Shown: positions 18,278 through 27,601, counted from the first letter of the stretch. The stretch is DNA of 64,000 nucleotides from Janthinobacterium sp. Marseille (GCF_000013625.1 NC_009659.1:124001-188000), one strand, 5' to 3'. The notes: generated by a model not told the origin, from the sequence alone. A program made the numbers and translations.

Positions 18278-20599
18278 GTGGAAAAGTCGAAGTCGCAAGG
18301 CACTATTGAAACCTATGATCATCCGGCCGGTGGCTGGGGTGCGGTGAAGTATGTCGCCATTAACCTGATCAAGGAAAAAGTCGCCGGTGGTAATTACCGC
18401 ACGCTGTTCAAGCAAAACCAGCCGGAGGGTTTTGACTGCCCCGGATGTGCCTGGCCGGATCGTCAGCATGCGTCGACATTCGAGTTTTGTGAAAATGGTG
18501 TCAAGGCGGTTGCGGCGGAAGCCACCAGCAAACGCGTGACGTCTGCTTTCTTTGAAAAGAATACGGTTGCCGCCTTGTTCGAACAATCTGATTACGAGCT
18601 GGAGCAGCACGGTCGCCTGACAGAGCCCATGCGCTACGATGCAAAGACTGACAAATATGTGCCGGTCACATGGAGCGTTGCATTCAAGCTGATCGCATCG
18701 CATCTGCACAAACTCGATAACCCGCATCAGGCCGCTTTCTATACTTCGGGTCGTGCCGGTAATGAAGCGGCTTTCGTCTATCAATTGTTTGTGCGCATGT
18801 TCGGTACCAACAACTTTCCCGACTGTTCGAATATGTGCCACGAAGCGACCAGCCGCGGCTTGCCATCTACGGTCGGTGTTGGCAAGGGTACCGTGACGCT
18901 GGATGATTTCGAACATGCGGATACCTTGCTGATCTTCGGCCAGAATCCCGCGACCAATCATCCGCGTATGTTGGGTGAATTGCGCGAATGTTCGAAGCGC
19001 GGTGCGGTGATCGTCTCCATCAACCCTTTGCGTGAACGCGGACTGGAACGTTTTGCCGATCCGCAAAGCGTGGTTGAAATGCTGACCATGTCGAGCACCA
19101 AGATTGCATCGACCTTCATCCAGCCCAAGCTGGGTGGTGACTTTGCTTTGATCAAGGGCGTCGCCAAACGTACCCTGGAACTTGACGACGAAGCGGTCGC
19201 ACTGGGCTCCGAGCGCGTACTGGATACCGCTTTCATCGCAGAACATTGCCTGGGCTTTGAAGCCTTTGCAGCAAATTTGCGCATGCAGGATTGGCAGGAG
19301 CTGGTGGATGAGTCCGGTGTCTCGCGTGACGATATCGAAAAACTGAGCCGTATCTATGTCAACGGTAAGCGTGTGATTGCAACCTGGGGCATGGGGATTA
19401 CCCAGCACAAAAACTCGGTACAAACCGTGCACATGCTGTCCAACCTGATGATGATGCGCGGGAATATCGGTCGCGAAGGTGCGGGCTTGTGTCCGGTGCG
19501 TGGTCATTCCAATGTGCAGGGCAATCGCACCGTCGGTATTGAAGAAAAACCGTCGCAGGAATTCCTCGATCGCCTCGGCAAGGTATTCAACTTCGAACCG
19601 CCACGCGGTCATGGTTACGATGTCGTTGAAACCATACACGAAATGCTGGAAGGCCATGTCAAGGTATTCATCGGCCTCGGCGGCAACTTCGCGATGGCGA
19701 CGCCGGATACACCGCGTACCTTCGATGCGCTGCGTTCCTGCGATTTGACCGTGCACATCACAACCAAGCTTAATCGCAGCCATTTAGTGCACGGTGGCGA
19801 TGCCTTGATCCTGCCGACGCTGGGCCGTACCGAGATCGACAAGCAAAACGGCGTGGCGCAAGGCGTGACGGTGGAAGATTCGATGAGCATGGTGCATATC
19901 TCTTACGGTATGAATACGCCTGCATCGAAGAACCTGATGTCGGAAACCGCCATCGTCGCAAATATCGCGCATGCAACGCTGGGGTCCGGCAAGGTCGACT
20001 GGCTTGGCTATGCCGCCGATTATTCTTTAGTGCGCGATGCAATCGAAAGCGTGCTCGACGGTTTTGAGAATTACAACGAACGCATTGCAATACCGGGCGG
20101 CTTCCATTTACGTGTCGCATCACGTGAACGTGAGTGGCTGACTGATACCGGCAAGGCGAATTTCATTGTCCACAATGTTGAACAGGACACGCCTATCCGT
20201 CGTGCCAGACAACAGCATGGTGAACAATTGATGACCCTGATGACGACGCGTTCGCATGACCAGTACAACACCACGATTTACGCGATGGATGATCGTTATC
20301 GTGGCGTGTTTGGCCAGCGTCGCGTGGTCTTCATCAATCCGCAGGATTTGCTGATGCTGGGTTTCAAGGCTGGTGACTGGGTCGATATGAGTACGGTGTG
20401 GGACGACGGCATAGAACGCCATGCGAATCGTTTCCTGCTGGTCGAATACGATATCCCGCGCGGTTGTATCGGTGCCTACTATCCGGAAACCAATCCGCTG
20501 GTGCCGCTGAATAGCGTCGGTGATGTATGCAATACGCCGACCTCGAAATCGATACCGGTCTTGCTGCGCCCTTCCTTGCCACTGGCGATCGCTGCCTGA
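18278..20599 (+). CDS. YdeP-like (FdhF/YdeP family) molybdopterin oxidoreductase
   Basis: About 773 residues, a DMSO-reductase-superfamily enzyme of the FdhF/YdeP family. CPGCAWPD near the start is the only Cys pair there; the full four-Cys [4Fe-4S] binding motif of formate dehydrogenase is not seen. SNMCHEATSRG places a Cys where FdhF carries selenocysteine/cysteine next to molybdenum. FGQNPATNHPRM, TWGMGITQHKNSVQ and RGHSNVQGNRTVG are cofactor-binding stretches. The physiological substrate of YdeP proteins is unknown (YdeP is linked to acid resistance in E. coli). GTG at 18278 has AAGGAAAT before it; an ATG at 18233 lacks a ribosome site. Confidence 0.88.
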   Translation: MEKSKSQGTIETYDHPAGGWGAVKYVAINLIKEKVAGGNYRTLFKQNQPEGFDCPGCAWPDRQHASTFEFCENGVKAVAAEATSKRVTSAFFEKNTVAALFEQSDYELEQHGRLTEPMRYDAKTDKYVPVTWSVAFKLIASHLHKLDNPHQAAFYTSGRAGNEAAFVYQLFVRMFGTNNFPDCSNMCHEATSRGLPSTVGVGKGTVTLDDFEHADTLLIFGQNPATNHPRMLGELRECSKRGAVIVSINPLRERGLERFADPQSVVEMLTMSSTKIASTFIQPKLGGDFALIKGVAKRTLELDDEAVALGSERVLDTAFIAEHCLGFEAFAANLRMQDWQELVDESGVSRDDIEKLSRIYVNGKRVIATWGMGITQHKNSVQTVHMLSNLMMMRGNIGREGAGLCPVRGHSNVQGNRTVGIEEKPSQEFLDRLGKVFNFEPPRGHGYDVVETIHEMLEGHVKVFIGLGGNFAMATPDTPRTFDALRSCDLTVHITTKLNRSHLVHGGDALILPTLGRTEIDKQNGVAQGVTVEDSMSMVHISYGMNTPASKNLMSETAIVANIAHATLGSGKVDWLGYAADYSLVRDAIESVLDGFENYNERIAIPGGFHLRVASREREWLTDTGKANFIVHNVEQDTPIRRARQQHGEQLMTLMTTRSHDQYNTTIYAMDDRYRGVFGQRRVVFINPQDLLMLGFKAGDWVDMSTVWDDGIERHANRFLLVEYDIPRGCIGAYYPETNPLVPLNSVGDVCNTPTSKSIPVLLRPSLPLAIAA

Positions 20600-20621
20600 G
20601 GTATTTACGCTTGCTTACTTT

Positions 20622-20657
20622 AAGCGGCTGCCCGCCAATTCCGGCCGGCAGCCGCTT
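20622..20657 (+). terminator. Hairpin after the YdeP-like gene
   Basis: AAGCGGCTGCC (20622-20632) pairs perfectly with GGCAGCCGCTT (20647-20657) over a 14-base loop. No T-tract follows (ATACTAT), so it is a weak or Rho-assisted terminator, or an mRNA 3'-stabilising hairpin. Confidence 0.55.
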
Positions 20658-20695
20658 ATACTATCGGGCATCTACCACCATCCCGGCCATCCATC

Positions 20696-20935
20696 ATGCG
20701 CAGGAAACCCGCGCGTCCCGAAGATCTCGACACCCTGATCTCTTACCTTGATTTGGATGCGACGCCTATGCCTTCGCCCTGCATAGGTATTTGCCGGGTG
20801 GATGCGCGCACGACATTTTGCACAGGCTGCATGCGCACCATAGACGAGATTACCGTATGGGGTGCCGTTGACGACCAGCGCAGGCGGCAAATCTGGACCG
20901 AGGTGATACGACGGCGCGATGCATTGCGCCGCTGA
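20696..20935 (+). CDS. DUF1289 Cys-rich protein
   Basis: 79 residues. The DUF1289 core begins [10 protein letters not shown] and continues [12 protein letters not shown], giving four cysteines in a C-x3-C...C-x2-C pattern that suggests an iron-sulfur or zinc site. Function is unknown. The N-terminal 24 residues are not typical of the family; an internal ATG at 20768 would give a protein beginning MPSPCIG, which is closer to the usual form. Neither start has a strong ribosome site. It lies 96 bases after the YdeP-like oxidoreductase. Confidence 0.8.
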   Translation: MRRKPARPEDLDTLISYLDLDATPMPSPCIGICRVDARTTFCTGCMRTIDEITVWGAVDDQRRRQIWTEVIRRRDALRR

Positions 20936-21010
20936 GGCGGATGGTATTTTCGACTGCGGCGGGCAGATGTGCGATGATTCGGCCACGTCCATGAATCGAT
21001 CAGTAATAAT

Positions 21011-21478
21011 ATGACAATGAATTTCTACAAGCCGGAAAAAACCGTGACCGGCCCGTCCTACAGTTTCGGCTTCAAAATTTTTGCCACGATATTTTCCATA
21101 GGCTTGTTCGTCTACGCGATCGACATTACGCGCCGCTTTCCACTGCTGGAATATGGTTTTAGCGTGAAGGCATTGCTGCTGTGTGCGGCACTGATGCTGA
21201 TCGTCAGTTATTACTGGTTCCTGCGTTCGACGATTACGATAGATGAAAAAGGCATTACGCAAACCTGGTTGTATAACCGCCAAGTCGAATGGCGTGATGT
21301 GCGCAGTGCGAAGATGATAGGCATACCATTTGTCAGCTGGTTGTTCCCGCCGCGGCTGGTGGTGCGCACCGGTAATTCCTTCAGCACTTTCAATGGCGGC
21401 ACACAAGCCATCCTGATTGAATTTGCGCATATCTCGCTGGCTTTCCAGATGCAAAAGCAGGCCGGTGCCGATAAGTAA
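21011..21478 (+). CDS. Hypothetical two-TM protein with PH-like domain
   Basis: 155 residues, not assigned to a named family. Two hydrophobic segments (about residues 20-40 and 55-75) are followed by a soluble part with the run FLRSTITIDEKGITQTWLYNRQVEWRDVRSAKMIG, which resembles bacterial PH-like domains (beta-strands with a central E-W-x-D). This predicts an inner-membrane protein with a cytoplasmic PH-like domain. It stands alone between DUF1289 and the alkylation-repair genes. Confidence 0.7.
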   Translation: MTMNFYKPEKTVTGPSYSFGFKIFATIFSIGLFVYAIDITRRFPLLEYGFSVKALLLCAALMLIVSYYWFLRSTITIDEKGITQTWLYNRQVEWRDVRSAKMIGIPFVSWLFPPRLVVRTGNSFSTFNGGTQAILIEFAHISLAFQMQKQAGADK

Positions 21479-21596
21479 TTGCCTGGCAATCAGTATGCTT
21501 TTATCCGGGCGGCTGGCATAAGCTCACAATAAGCCGCCCGGGGATCTTGTCCGAAAACGGCTAGACGATGCATATGTCAACGCGTATAAATACGCC

Positions 21597-23096
21597 ATGG
21601 ATATGCAGAAACCCCATCTTGTTCCAGATCCCGGCCAGCTCGTCCCGGCGAGTTGCTATCGCGCATTGGCGGCCAAGGATGCGCGTTTCGACGGTGTGTT
21701 TTTCGTCGGCGTGAAAACGACAGGTATTTATTGTCGCCCCGTCTGTTCCGTCAAAACCCCACGCGAATCTTCCTGTACTTACTTCAGCACCGCGGCGGCC
21801 GCCGAGGCTGCCGGTTTCCGCCCCTGCCTGCGCTGTCGTCCCGAGCTTGCACCATATGCCCTGCAGCAAAACCTGGCTTATGCGGTGTGGCAAAGGATAG
21901 CTGCCGGTGCCCTGAATGACGGCGATACCGAAAGATTGTCGGCGGAAGTCGGTTTGTCATCGCGGCAATTGCGACGCGTCTTGCTCGAACACTTTGGTGT
22001 GACACCTGTTGAATTGGCGCAAACGCAGCGCCTGCTGTTCGCGAAAAAGTTGCTACAGGAAACCCATTTGCCGATGAGCGACGTAGCGTACGCCGCCGGC
22101 TTCGGCAGCATCCGGCGTTTCAATGCCTTGTTCCTGGCGCGCTACGGCATGGCACCGACCAGCATACGGCGCGCCGCAGGTGTGCCGTCCAAACTGGGCG
22201 AGGATGCGATTACGCTGCGGCTGGCTTACCGCCCGCCGTATGCATGGGAGCCCATGCTGGCTTATCTCGCCGGGCGTGCGATACCGGGTGTGGAAGGTGT
22301 GGTCGAGGATGCGCCGGGCACCCTGTCGTATGTGCGCAGCGTCATGTTGAATAACACTGCGGGCTGGTTGCGCGTGACGCATTTACCGGCGCGCAGGCAG
22401 TTGGAGTTATCGCTGCCTGCCACCCTTGCGCCGGTACTCATGCCTTTGCTGGCACGTGTACGCAAGCAGTTCGACCTCGACGCGAATCCGGAAATCATTG
22501 CGGCCCATCTGTCGGCCGATGCTTTGCTGGCGCAGCAGATCAGGCTGACGCCGGGTTTGCGTGTGCCGGGTACCTTCGATACTTTTGAACTGGCGATTCG
22601 TGCGGTACTCGGGCAACAAGTCAGTGTGGCCGGTGCGACGACGGTATCCGGTCGTTTGGTCAAAGCCTTTGGTGAGCCGGCCGATACACCTTTCATCGGT
22701 ATCAATCGCCATTTTCCGACGGCGGAAAGATTGGCCGCTGCGGACATCGGCGAGATCGCCGCGCTGGGTATGCCTGGTTCACGCGCACAGACCATACAGA
22801 ACGTGGCCCGTTTCGCAGTACAGGGGGGCTTGCAGATGAAGCCGGGAGCATCACTGGATGAGTGTGTCAGCAGCCTGAAGACCGTACGCGGTATCGGTGA
22901 ATGGACTGCGCAGTATGTGGCGATGCGTGCGCTACGTTTCCCTGACGCTTTTCCGACCGGCGACCTTGGTTTGCAAAAGGCCGCAGTGGAAGTGGCAGGC
23001 GGTACGCGCCTGACGGAAAAGCAATTGCTGCTGCGTGCGGCCGGCTGGTCGCCATGGCGTGCATATACCGCTTTGTTGTTATGGCATTCGCTTTGA
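21597..23096 (+). CDS. Ada/AraC-type regulator fused to AlkA DNA glycosylase
   Basis: 499 residues with three parts. First, an Ada-type zinc methylphosphotriester domain with Cys46, Cys50, Cys77 and Cys80 (IYCRPVC and FRPCLRCRP). Second, an AraC-type helix-turn-helix pair (about 100-200, LSAEVGLSSRQLRRVLLEHFG and MSDVAYAAGFGSIRRFNALF). Third, an AlkA 3-methyladenine glycosylase (about 205-499) with the helix-hairpin-helix VRGIGEWTAQYVAMRAL and the catalytic Asp in FPTGDLGL. It would sense methylphosphotriesters, activate transcription and excise alkylated bases. ogt follows after 13 bases, completing an adaptive-response unit. Confidence 0.92.
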   Translation: MDMQKPHLVPDPGQLVPASCYRALAAKDARFDGVFFVGVKTTGIYCRPVCSVKTPRESSCTYFSTAAAAEAAGFRPCLRCRPELAPYALQQNLAYAVWQRIAAGALNDGDTERLSAEVGLSSRQLRRVLLEHFGVTPVELAQTQRLLFAKKLLQETHLPMSDVAYAAGFGSIRRFNALFLARYGMAPTSIRRAAGVPSKLGEDAITLRLAYRPPYAWEPMLAYLAGRAIPGVEGVVEDAPGTLSYVRSVMLNNTAGWLRVTHLPARRQLELSLPATLAPVLMPLLARVRKQFDLDANPEIIAAHLSADALLAQQIRLTPGLRVPGTFDTFELAIRAVLGQQVSVAGATTVSGRLVKAFGEPADTPFIGINRHFPTAERLAAADIGEIAALGMPGSRAQTIQNVARFAVQGGLQMKPGASLDECVSSLKTVRGIGEWTAQYVAMRALRFPDAFPTGDLGLQKAAVEVAGGTRLTEKQLLLRAAGWSPWRAYTALLLWHSL

Positions 23097-23109
23097 TAAA
23101 GGAAGCATC

Positions 23110-23604
23110 ATGATTTATTACATAGAACACCCGAGTCCGGTGGGCATCCTGCTACTGGCTGCGACCGGGCAAGGCATTGCCGGTATCTACTTTGAAGAGC
23201 ATAAGCATTTCAAGGGCAAGGATGGCTGGCAACCCGCGTCCGCGCAATCGGCTGCAAACAAGCATTTGCAGGAGACGGCACGGCAACTGGATGAGTATTT
23301 CTCCGGCCGGCGCACCGAGTTTGATGTGACGCTGGATATGAGCGGCACAGCATTCCAGCGTTCAGTCTGGCAAGAATTGAGTGCGATACCGTTCGGTGCC
23401 AGCGTCAGCTATGCACAGCATGCGCAGCGCCTCGGCAATCCGAAGGCCTTGCGGGCAGTCGGTTCTGCCATCGGCAAGAATCCGGTATCGATTATCGTGC
23501 CCTGCCACCGCGTGATTGGTTCATCCGGTGCGGTGACCGGTTATGCCGGCGGGCTGGAGCGCAAACGCTTCCTGCTGGCGCTGGAAGGCGTACCGGTAAA
23601 TTGA
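23110..23604 (+). CDS. ogt: Methylated-DNA--protein-cysteine methyltransferase
   Basis: 164 residues. It removes methyl groups from O6-methylguanine by irreversible transfer to its own cysteine, which lies in IIVPCHRVIGS. The preceding FQRSVWQELSAIPFGASVSYAQHA is the helix-turn-helix DNA-binding part with the arginine finger. The ATG at 23110 has AAGGAAG upstream. It is probably co-transcribed with the Ada-AlkA gene and converges with the peroxiredoxin gene, the two stops being adjacent. Confidence 0.95.
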   Translation: MIYYIEHPSPVGILLLAATGQGIAGIYFEEHKHFKGKDGWQPASAQSAANKHLQETARQLDEYFSGRRTEFDVTLDMSGTAFQRSVWQELSAIPFGASVSYAQHAQRLGNPKALRAVGSAIGKNPVSIIVPCHRVIGSSGAVTGYAGGLERKRFLLALEGVPVN

Positions 23605-24183
23605 TTATTTGCCCTGGTGGGCTGTGAGCCAGGCGACGACATGTCCGGCATCGGAGTCGGAAGGAAATACCGGGTAGAACACTTCTTCTATCTTGCCGGC
23701 GCGGATGATCAGTGTCAGGCGTTTGATCAAATCCAGTCCGGCAAAGCTGAAGGTTGGCAGGCGCAAGGCGTGCGCGAATTCAAGTTGTGCGTCGCTGAGC
23801 AAAGGGAAGGGTAATTCCAGCCGCTGTACCGCTTCTTTTTGATAATCGCTGTCTTGGGTACTCAGGCCGTACACCGTTGCGCCCAGCGCCTGTAATTCGC
23901 TGTAGTGGTCACGATAAGCGCAGGACTGCGGTGAGCAGCCCCGCGCACCCGGTATCGCATTCCATGCATCGGCACCGCCGGGCAATTCCTGTCCGGGCCG
24001 GCCGGTACGCGGATAGCAATATACGACGACCCACCGATTGCCTTGCTGTGCCAGGTCCACTGTTGCTCCCGAAGTTGCCTGCAAGCTGATGGCAGGCAGT
24101 TGCAGGCCGCGCAGGTGGTCACAGGCGCCGTCGTCTTGTGGCACGGGCAGGTCGGTAGGCAGGGCGAGCAGATTATCGGCCAT
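23605..24183 (-). CDS. Peroxiredoxin, AhpC/TSA family
   Basis: 192 residues with a thioredoxin-like peroxiredoxin fold. The usual PxxxTxxC active site is replaced by the longer YCYPRTGRPG...IPGARGCSPQSCAYRDHY form seen in a Bcp-like subfamily, which puts two cysteines (GCSPQSC) about 30 residues after the YCYPRTG strand. FGLSTQD-like GLSTQDSDYQKEA and LPFPLLSDAQLEFA follow. It probably reduces hydrogen or organic peroxides with thioredoxin. Its proximity to alkylation-repair genes suggests a general stress cluster. Confidence 0.85.
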   Translation of the reverse strand: MADNLLALPTDLPVPQDDGACDHLRGLQLPAISLQATSGATVDLAQQGNRWVVVYCYPRTGRPGQELPGGADAWNAIPGARGCSPQSCAYRDHYSELQALGATVYGLSTQDSDYQKEAVQRLELPFPLLSDAQLEFAHALRLPTFSFAGLDLIKRLTLIIRAGKIEEVFYPVFPSDSDAGHVVAWLTAHQGK

Positions 24184-24207
24184 GGTATTGGATGTGAAAG
24201 AGTGAAT

Positions 24208-24230
24208 GGGCAGCGCCGATGACGCTGCCC
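24208..24230 (-). terminator. Hairpin between DUF4870 and peroxiredoxin genes
   Basis: GGGCAGCG (24208-24215) and CGCTGCCC (24223-24230) form an 8-bp stem with a 7-base loop just past the DUF4870 stop on the minus strand. The following bases are only moderately T-rich. Confidence 0.4.
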
Positions 24231-24239
24231 GGCAAGGCT

Positions 24240-24584
24240 CTACTGTACCAAACGTAGCGTGAACGGGTAGCGGTACGCCTGGCCTTTGGATGCGGCCATG
24301 GCGGCGATGATGCAGAAAACCAGGTTGAGGACCAGCAGGATAGGGAAGAAGATCAGGCCGATCAGGATAAATGCCAGCACCCAGGCAATGACAAAGCCGA
24401 TGGTGACGGTGATCTGGAAGTTCAGTGCTTCTTTTGCCTGCTCGGAGATATAGGCGGAGTCATCCTTCTTCATGATCCAGATGATGAGTGCGCCAAGGAA
24501 GCCTGTGAAGATGCCCAGCAAGTGGGCCAGCATCGCGATATTGCATTCGTCTTTGCTTGGGACGCGTGGTTCAAGTTGATCCAT
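24240..24584 (-). CDS. DUF4870 membrane protein
   Basis: 114 residues with three hydrophobic segments (about 22-38, 60-82 and 84-104). DECNIAMLAHLLGIFTGFLGALIIWIMKKD and ISEQAKEALNFQITVTIG match the DUF4870 (Tic20-like) family. Function is unknown. The ATG at 24584 follows GAGGGG. It is a single gene between topB and the peroxiredoxin gene. Confidence 0.87.
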   Translation of the reverse strand: MDQLEPRVPSKDECNIAMLAHLLGIFTGFLGALIIWIMKKDDSAYISEQAKEALNFQITVTIGFVIAWVLAFILIGLIFFPILLVLNLVFCIIAAMAASKGQAYRYPFTLRLVQ

Positions 24585-24717
24585 GAGAATTCCCCTCGGT
24601 AGCTGATACAAGATTAACGTCGAAACAGATGCACTTATACCGTCGTGGACGGATGCTGCAAAGCCGTGTATTGCGTATTCGCGTACTTGTTTTTATCTGA
24701 CCAGATACAAAGAGTGT

Positions 24718-24744
24718 ACTGCGCATCGCGGAACGATGCGCAGT
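24718..24744 (-). terminator. Perfect 11-bp hairpin after topB
   Basis: ACTGCGCATCG (24718-24728) pairs perfectly with CGATGCGCAGT (24734-24744) around a CGGAA loop. It begins 15 bases past the topB stop on the minus strand. The downstream run on that strand (ACACTCTTTG) is only weakly T-rich. Confidence 0.6.
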
Positions 24745-24758
24745 ATTGCCGGTTTTTA

Positions 24759-27404
24759 TCAGGCTTTGGCGGCGGCTTTTTTAGCCGGCGCTTTCTTTTT
24801 AGCTACGGCTTTCTTGGCGGCGGGTTTGGCCGCTGCCTTCTTCGCCGGTTTCGCTGCTACCGCAGTGTCGTCGCCCGCCTCTGCTGCGTCGTCAGCGACG
24901 GCCGCAGCCTTGCCTTTGGCTGGTGCTTTTTCCTTGCGTGGCTCGAATTCGAAACTCGTTTTGCCATCCTTGCCGCGCACCAGGTAAGCCTTGAAGGCGC
25001 GACGTGTGCGTTGCGAGACAAAGCCAGGCAGCAAATCGGTCTTGCCTTCATTGAGCAGCTTGCTCATTTGTTCCGGCAGGATTTCCTGTTGCAGGATGAT
25101 GCGGCCGCTACGGAAATCGCAAGTTTTTGGTTTCGCTACCGAGTTTTCGCAGACGTAAGACAAAGGCAATTCATACACACCGCCTGCACATTTCGGGCAA
25201 GGGCCGAGCGAAGTCTGGCCGCTGAAGTCGACTGCTTCGGCGTTTTCGTCATCGTCGTTCTGGCCGAAATCGAATTCCAGTTTGTAATTCTTGATTTCTT
25301 CGTCGCGTGAAATTTTCAGTACCGCAGCGAATGGGCGGCCCATTTTCGAACGGAAGCCTTGCAGCGGTCCTATCGTTTTATTGGTCAGCAATTCTTCGAC
25401 TTCGGCGATTTCAAACTGGCGGCTGCCCGGCGTTTTGCTCATCGAGAATTCGCATTTGGTGCAAGCGAAACGACGATAGTTTTCTTTCACCACGCCGCCG
25501 CAATTCGGGCACGGTGTCTTCAGTGTCGCGTAATCGCCGGGGATGGTGTCGTTGTCGTATTCCTTTGCGCGCTTGACGATGACTTGCGTCATCTGTGCAA
25601 TTTCGCGCATGAATTCTTCACGGCTGATCTTGCCGCGTTCCATTTCCGACAGCTTGTATTCCCATTCGCCGGTCAGCTCGGGGGCGGTCAGTTCATTCAC
25701 GCCCAAACCGCGCAACAAGGTCATCAACTGGAATGCTTTCGCGGTCGGGATCATTTCCCGGCCCTCGCGCAGCAGGTATTTTTCGTTCAGCAAACCTTCG
25801 ATGATGGCGGCGCGCGTTGCCGGCGTACCCAGGCCTTTGCCGGCCATGGCGTCGCGCAAGCCATCGTTATCGATCAGTTTGCCGGCACCTTCCATCGCCG
25901 ACAACAGCGTCGCTTCAGAATAGCGTGCAGGCGGTTTGGTGACGAGGCCGTTGGCCACGACGGATTCGGTTTTGACTTTCTCGCCTTTGGCGACCGGGAC
26001 CAGCGTGCCGCTGTTTTCCGGATCTTTTTCGTCGATGACTTCCTTGCCGTAGACTGCGAGCCAGCCCGGATTGGTCATGACCTTGCCTTCAGTCTTGAAC
26101 TGATGGCCGGAGACTTCGGTAAAGCGCGTGGTGACCTGGAACTCGGCAGCCGGGAAGAAGATCGCCATGAAGCGACGCGTCACCAGGTCGTACAGTTTTT
26201 GTTCCGGTTCGGACAGGTTCTTCGGTGCCTGCGTGGTCGGGATGATCGCAAAGTGATCACTGATCTTCGTGTTATCGAAAATCCGCTTGTTCGGCTTGAC
26301 CCACTTGTTGTCCGTGATCTGTTTCGCGAACTGGTGGTAATTATTGTTTTCCGCAATCACGTCCAGCGTCTGCAACACGGTCGGCAGGTAATCTTCCGGC
26401 AGGTGGCGCGAATCGGTACGCGGATAAGTCAGGACCTTGTGCTTTTCATACAGCGCCTGCGCCAGGCCCAGCGTGTTCTTGGCGGAGAAGCCGAAGCGTG
26501 CATTGGCTTCACGTTGCAGGCTGGTCAGGTCGAACAGCGCCGGTGCCATCGAAGTGGTCGGCTTCGATTCTTCGGTGACATTGCCCTGCTTGCCGCGGCA
26601 GGCGGCGACGATAGATTCGGCTGCAGCCTTGCTCCACAGGCGCTCGGCGCGACGTTCCGGATCGGTTTCATCCTTCTTGAAGGCGGTGTCCAGCCAGCGA
26701 CCCTGATAGATACCGGCGGCGCAAATGAATTCGGCACGTACTTCCCAGTAATCGCGCGGGACGAATTTCTTAATCTTTTCTTCGCGTTCCACCACGATGG
26801 ACAGCGTCGGTGTCTGCACCCGGCCAACGGTAGTCAGGTAGAAGCCGCCCTCTTTCGAATTGAAAGCGGTCATGGCGCGGGTACCGTTGATGCCGATCAG
26901 CCAGTCGGCTTCGCTGCGACAACGTGCAGCGTCAGCCAACGGCAGCATTTCATCATCGCTGCGCAGGTTCTTGAACGCTTCGCGGATCGCGCCGGGGGTC
27001 ATCGATTGCAGCCACAGGCGTTTGATCGGTTGCTTGGCCTTCGTGTATTGCGCGATCAGGCGGAAAATCAATTCCCCTTCGCGCCCGGCATCGCATGCGT
27101 TAATGAGGCCGGTGACATCCTTGCGCTTGATGAGCTTGTTCAGCACTTTCAGGCGGGATTCGGTCTTGGCGATGGGATTGAGTGCGAAATGCGGCGGAAT
27201 CATCGGCAAATGGGTGAATGTCCATTTGCCGCGTTTGACGTCATATTCTTCCGGTACGGTGATTTCGACCAGGTGGCCGACCGCGGAAGAAAGGACGTAT
27301 TCGTCGGATTCAAAGTACTCATCGTGCTTGGTAAAGCCGCCGAGCGTCTTCGCGATATCGTTCGCGACGGATGGCTTCTCGGCAATGATGAGGGTCTTTG
27401 TCAT
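24759..27404 (-). CDS. topB: DNA topoisomerase III with Lys/Ala-rich tail
   Basis: 881 residues of type IA topoisomerase, which relaxes and decatenates DNA. The N-terminal Toprim domain has IIAEKPSVANDIA and DAGREGE (105-111). The catalytic tyrosine is Tyr327 in VLTYPRTDSRHLPE. Zinc-finger-like C-terminal repeats carry CPNCGG/CTKC and CPKCAGG. The last ~55 residues are an Ala/Lys/Pro-rich histone-H1-like tail. It is larger than E. coli TopB (~650) and closer to the form common in betaproteobacteria. It is the last gene of the LysM-dprA-smg-topB series. Confidence 0.95.
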   Translation of the reverse strand: MTKTLIIAEKPSVANDIAKTLGGFTKHDEYFESDEYVLSSAVGHLVEITVPEEYDVKRGKWTFTHLPMIPPHFALNPIAKTESRLKVLNKLIKRKDVTGLINACDAGREGELIFRLIAQYTKAKQPIKRLWLQSMTPGAIREAFKNLRSDDEMLPLADAARCRSEADWLIGINGTRAMTAFNSKEGGFYLTTVGRVQTPTLSIVVEREEKIKKFVPRDYWEVRAEFICAAGIYQGRWLDTAFKKDETDPERRAERLWSKAAAESIVAACRGKQGNVTEESKPTTSMAPALFDLTSLQREANARFGFSAKNTLGLAQALYEKHKVLTYPRTDSRHLPEDYLPTVLQTLDVIAENNNYHQFAKQITDNKWVKPNKRIFDNTKISDHFAIIPTTQAPKNLSEPEQKLYDLVTRRFMAIFFPAAEFQVTTRFTEVSGHQFKTEGKVMTNPGWLAVYGKEVIDEKDPENSGTLVPVAKGEKVKTESVVANGLVTKPPARYSEATLLSAMEGAGKLIDNDGLRDAMAGKGLGTPATRAAIIEGLLNEKYLLREGREMIPTAKAFQLMTLLRGLGVNELTAPELTGEWEYKLSEMERGKISREEFMREIAQMTQVIVKRAKEYDNDTIPGDYATLKTPCPNCGGVVKENYRRFACTKCEFSMSKTPGSRQFEIAEVEELLTNKTIGPLQGFRSKMGRPFAAVLKISRDEEIKNYKLEFDFGQNDDDENAEAVDFSGQTSLGPCPKCAGGVYELPLSYVCENSVAKPKTCDFRSGRIILQQEILPEQMSKLLNEGKTDLLPGFVSQRTRRAFKAYLVRGKDGKTSFEFEPRKEKAPAKGKAAAVADDAAEAGDDTAVAAKPAKKAAAKPAAKKAVAKKKAPAKKAAAKA

Positions 27405-27601
27405 AGTAAATAGGATCTCGAAAGGGGAACGTCTATATAGGCGTCATGTGCACAATATGCGGCGACTTGCAGCATATTGCAGAGGCAATTTCTCATGAAA
27501 AAGCCGCCTAATATAATAATTGCATAGCCGTCAAGCGGCCAATGATAAGCGCGTTGCTGGGAAATCCGCAAGCGGGAGACAAAAACGGGTGTTGTTGAAG
27601 A

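Noticed and set aside
18227..19783. A 518-codon open frame antisense to the YdeP-like gene
   Set aside because: It arises from codon bias on the opposite strand; it has no start signal or domain, and the plus-strand enzyme is clear.
25359..27413. A 684-codon open frame antisense to topB
   Set aside because: It mirrors topB codons in the opposite strand, with low-complexity Phe/Arg/Gln-rich translation and no family character; topB has clear active-site motifs.
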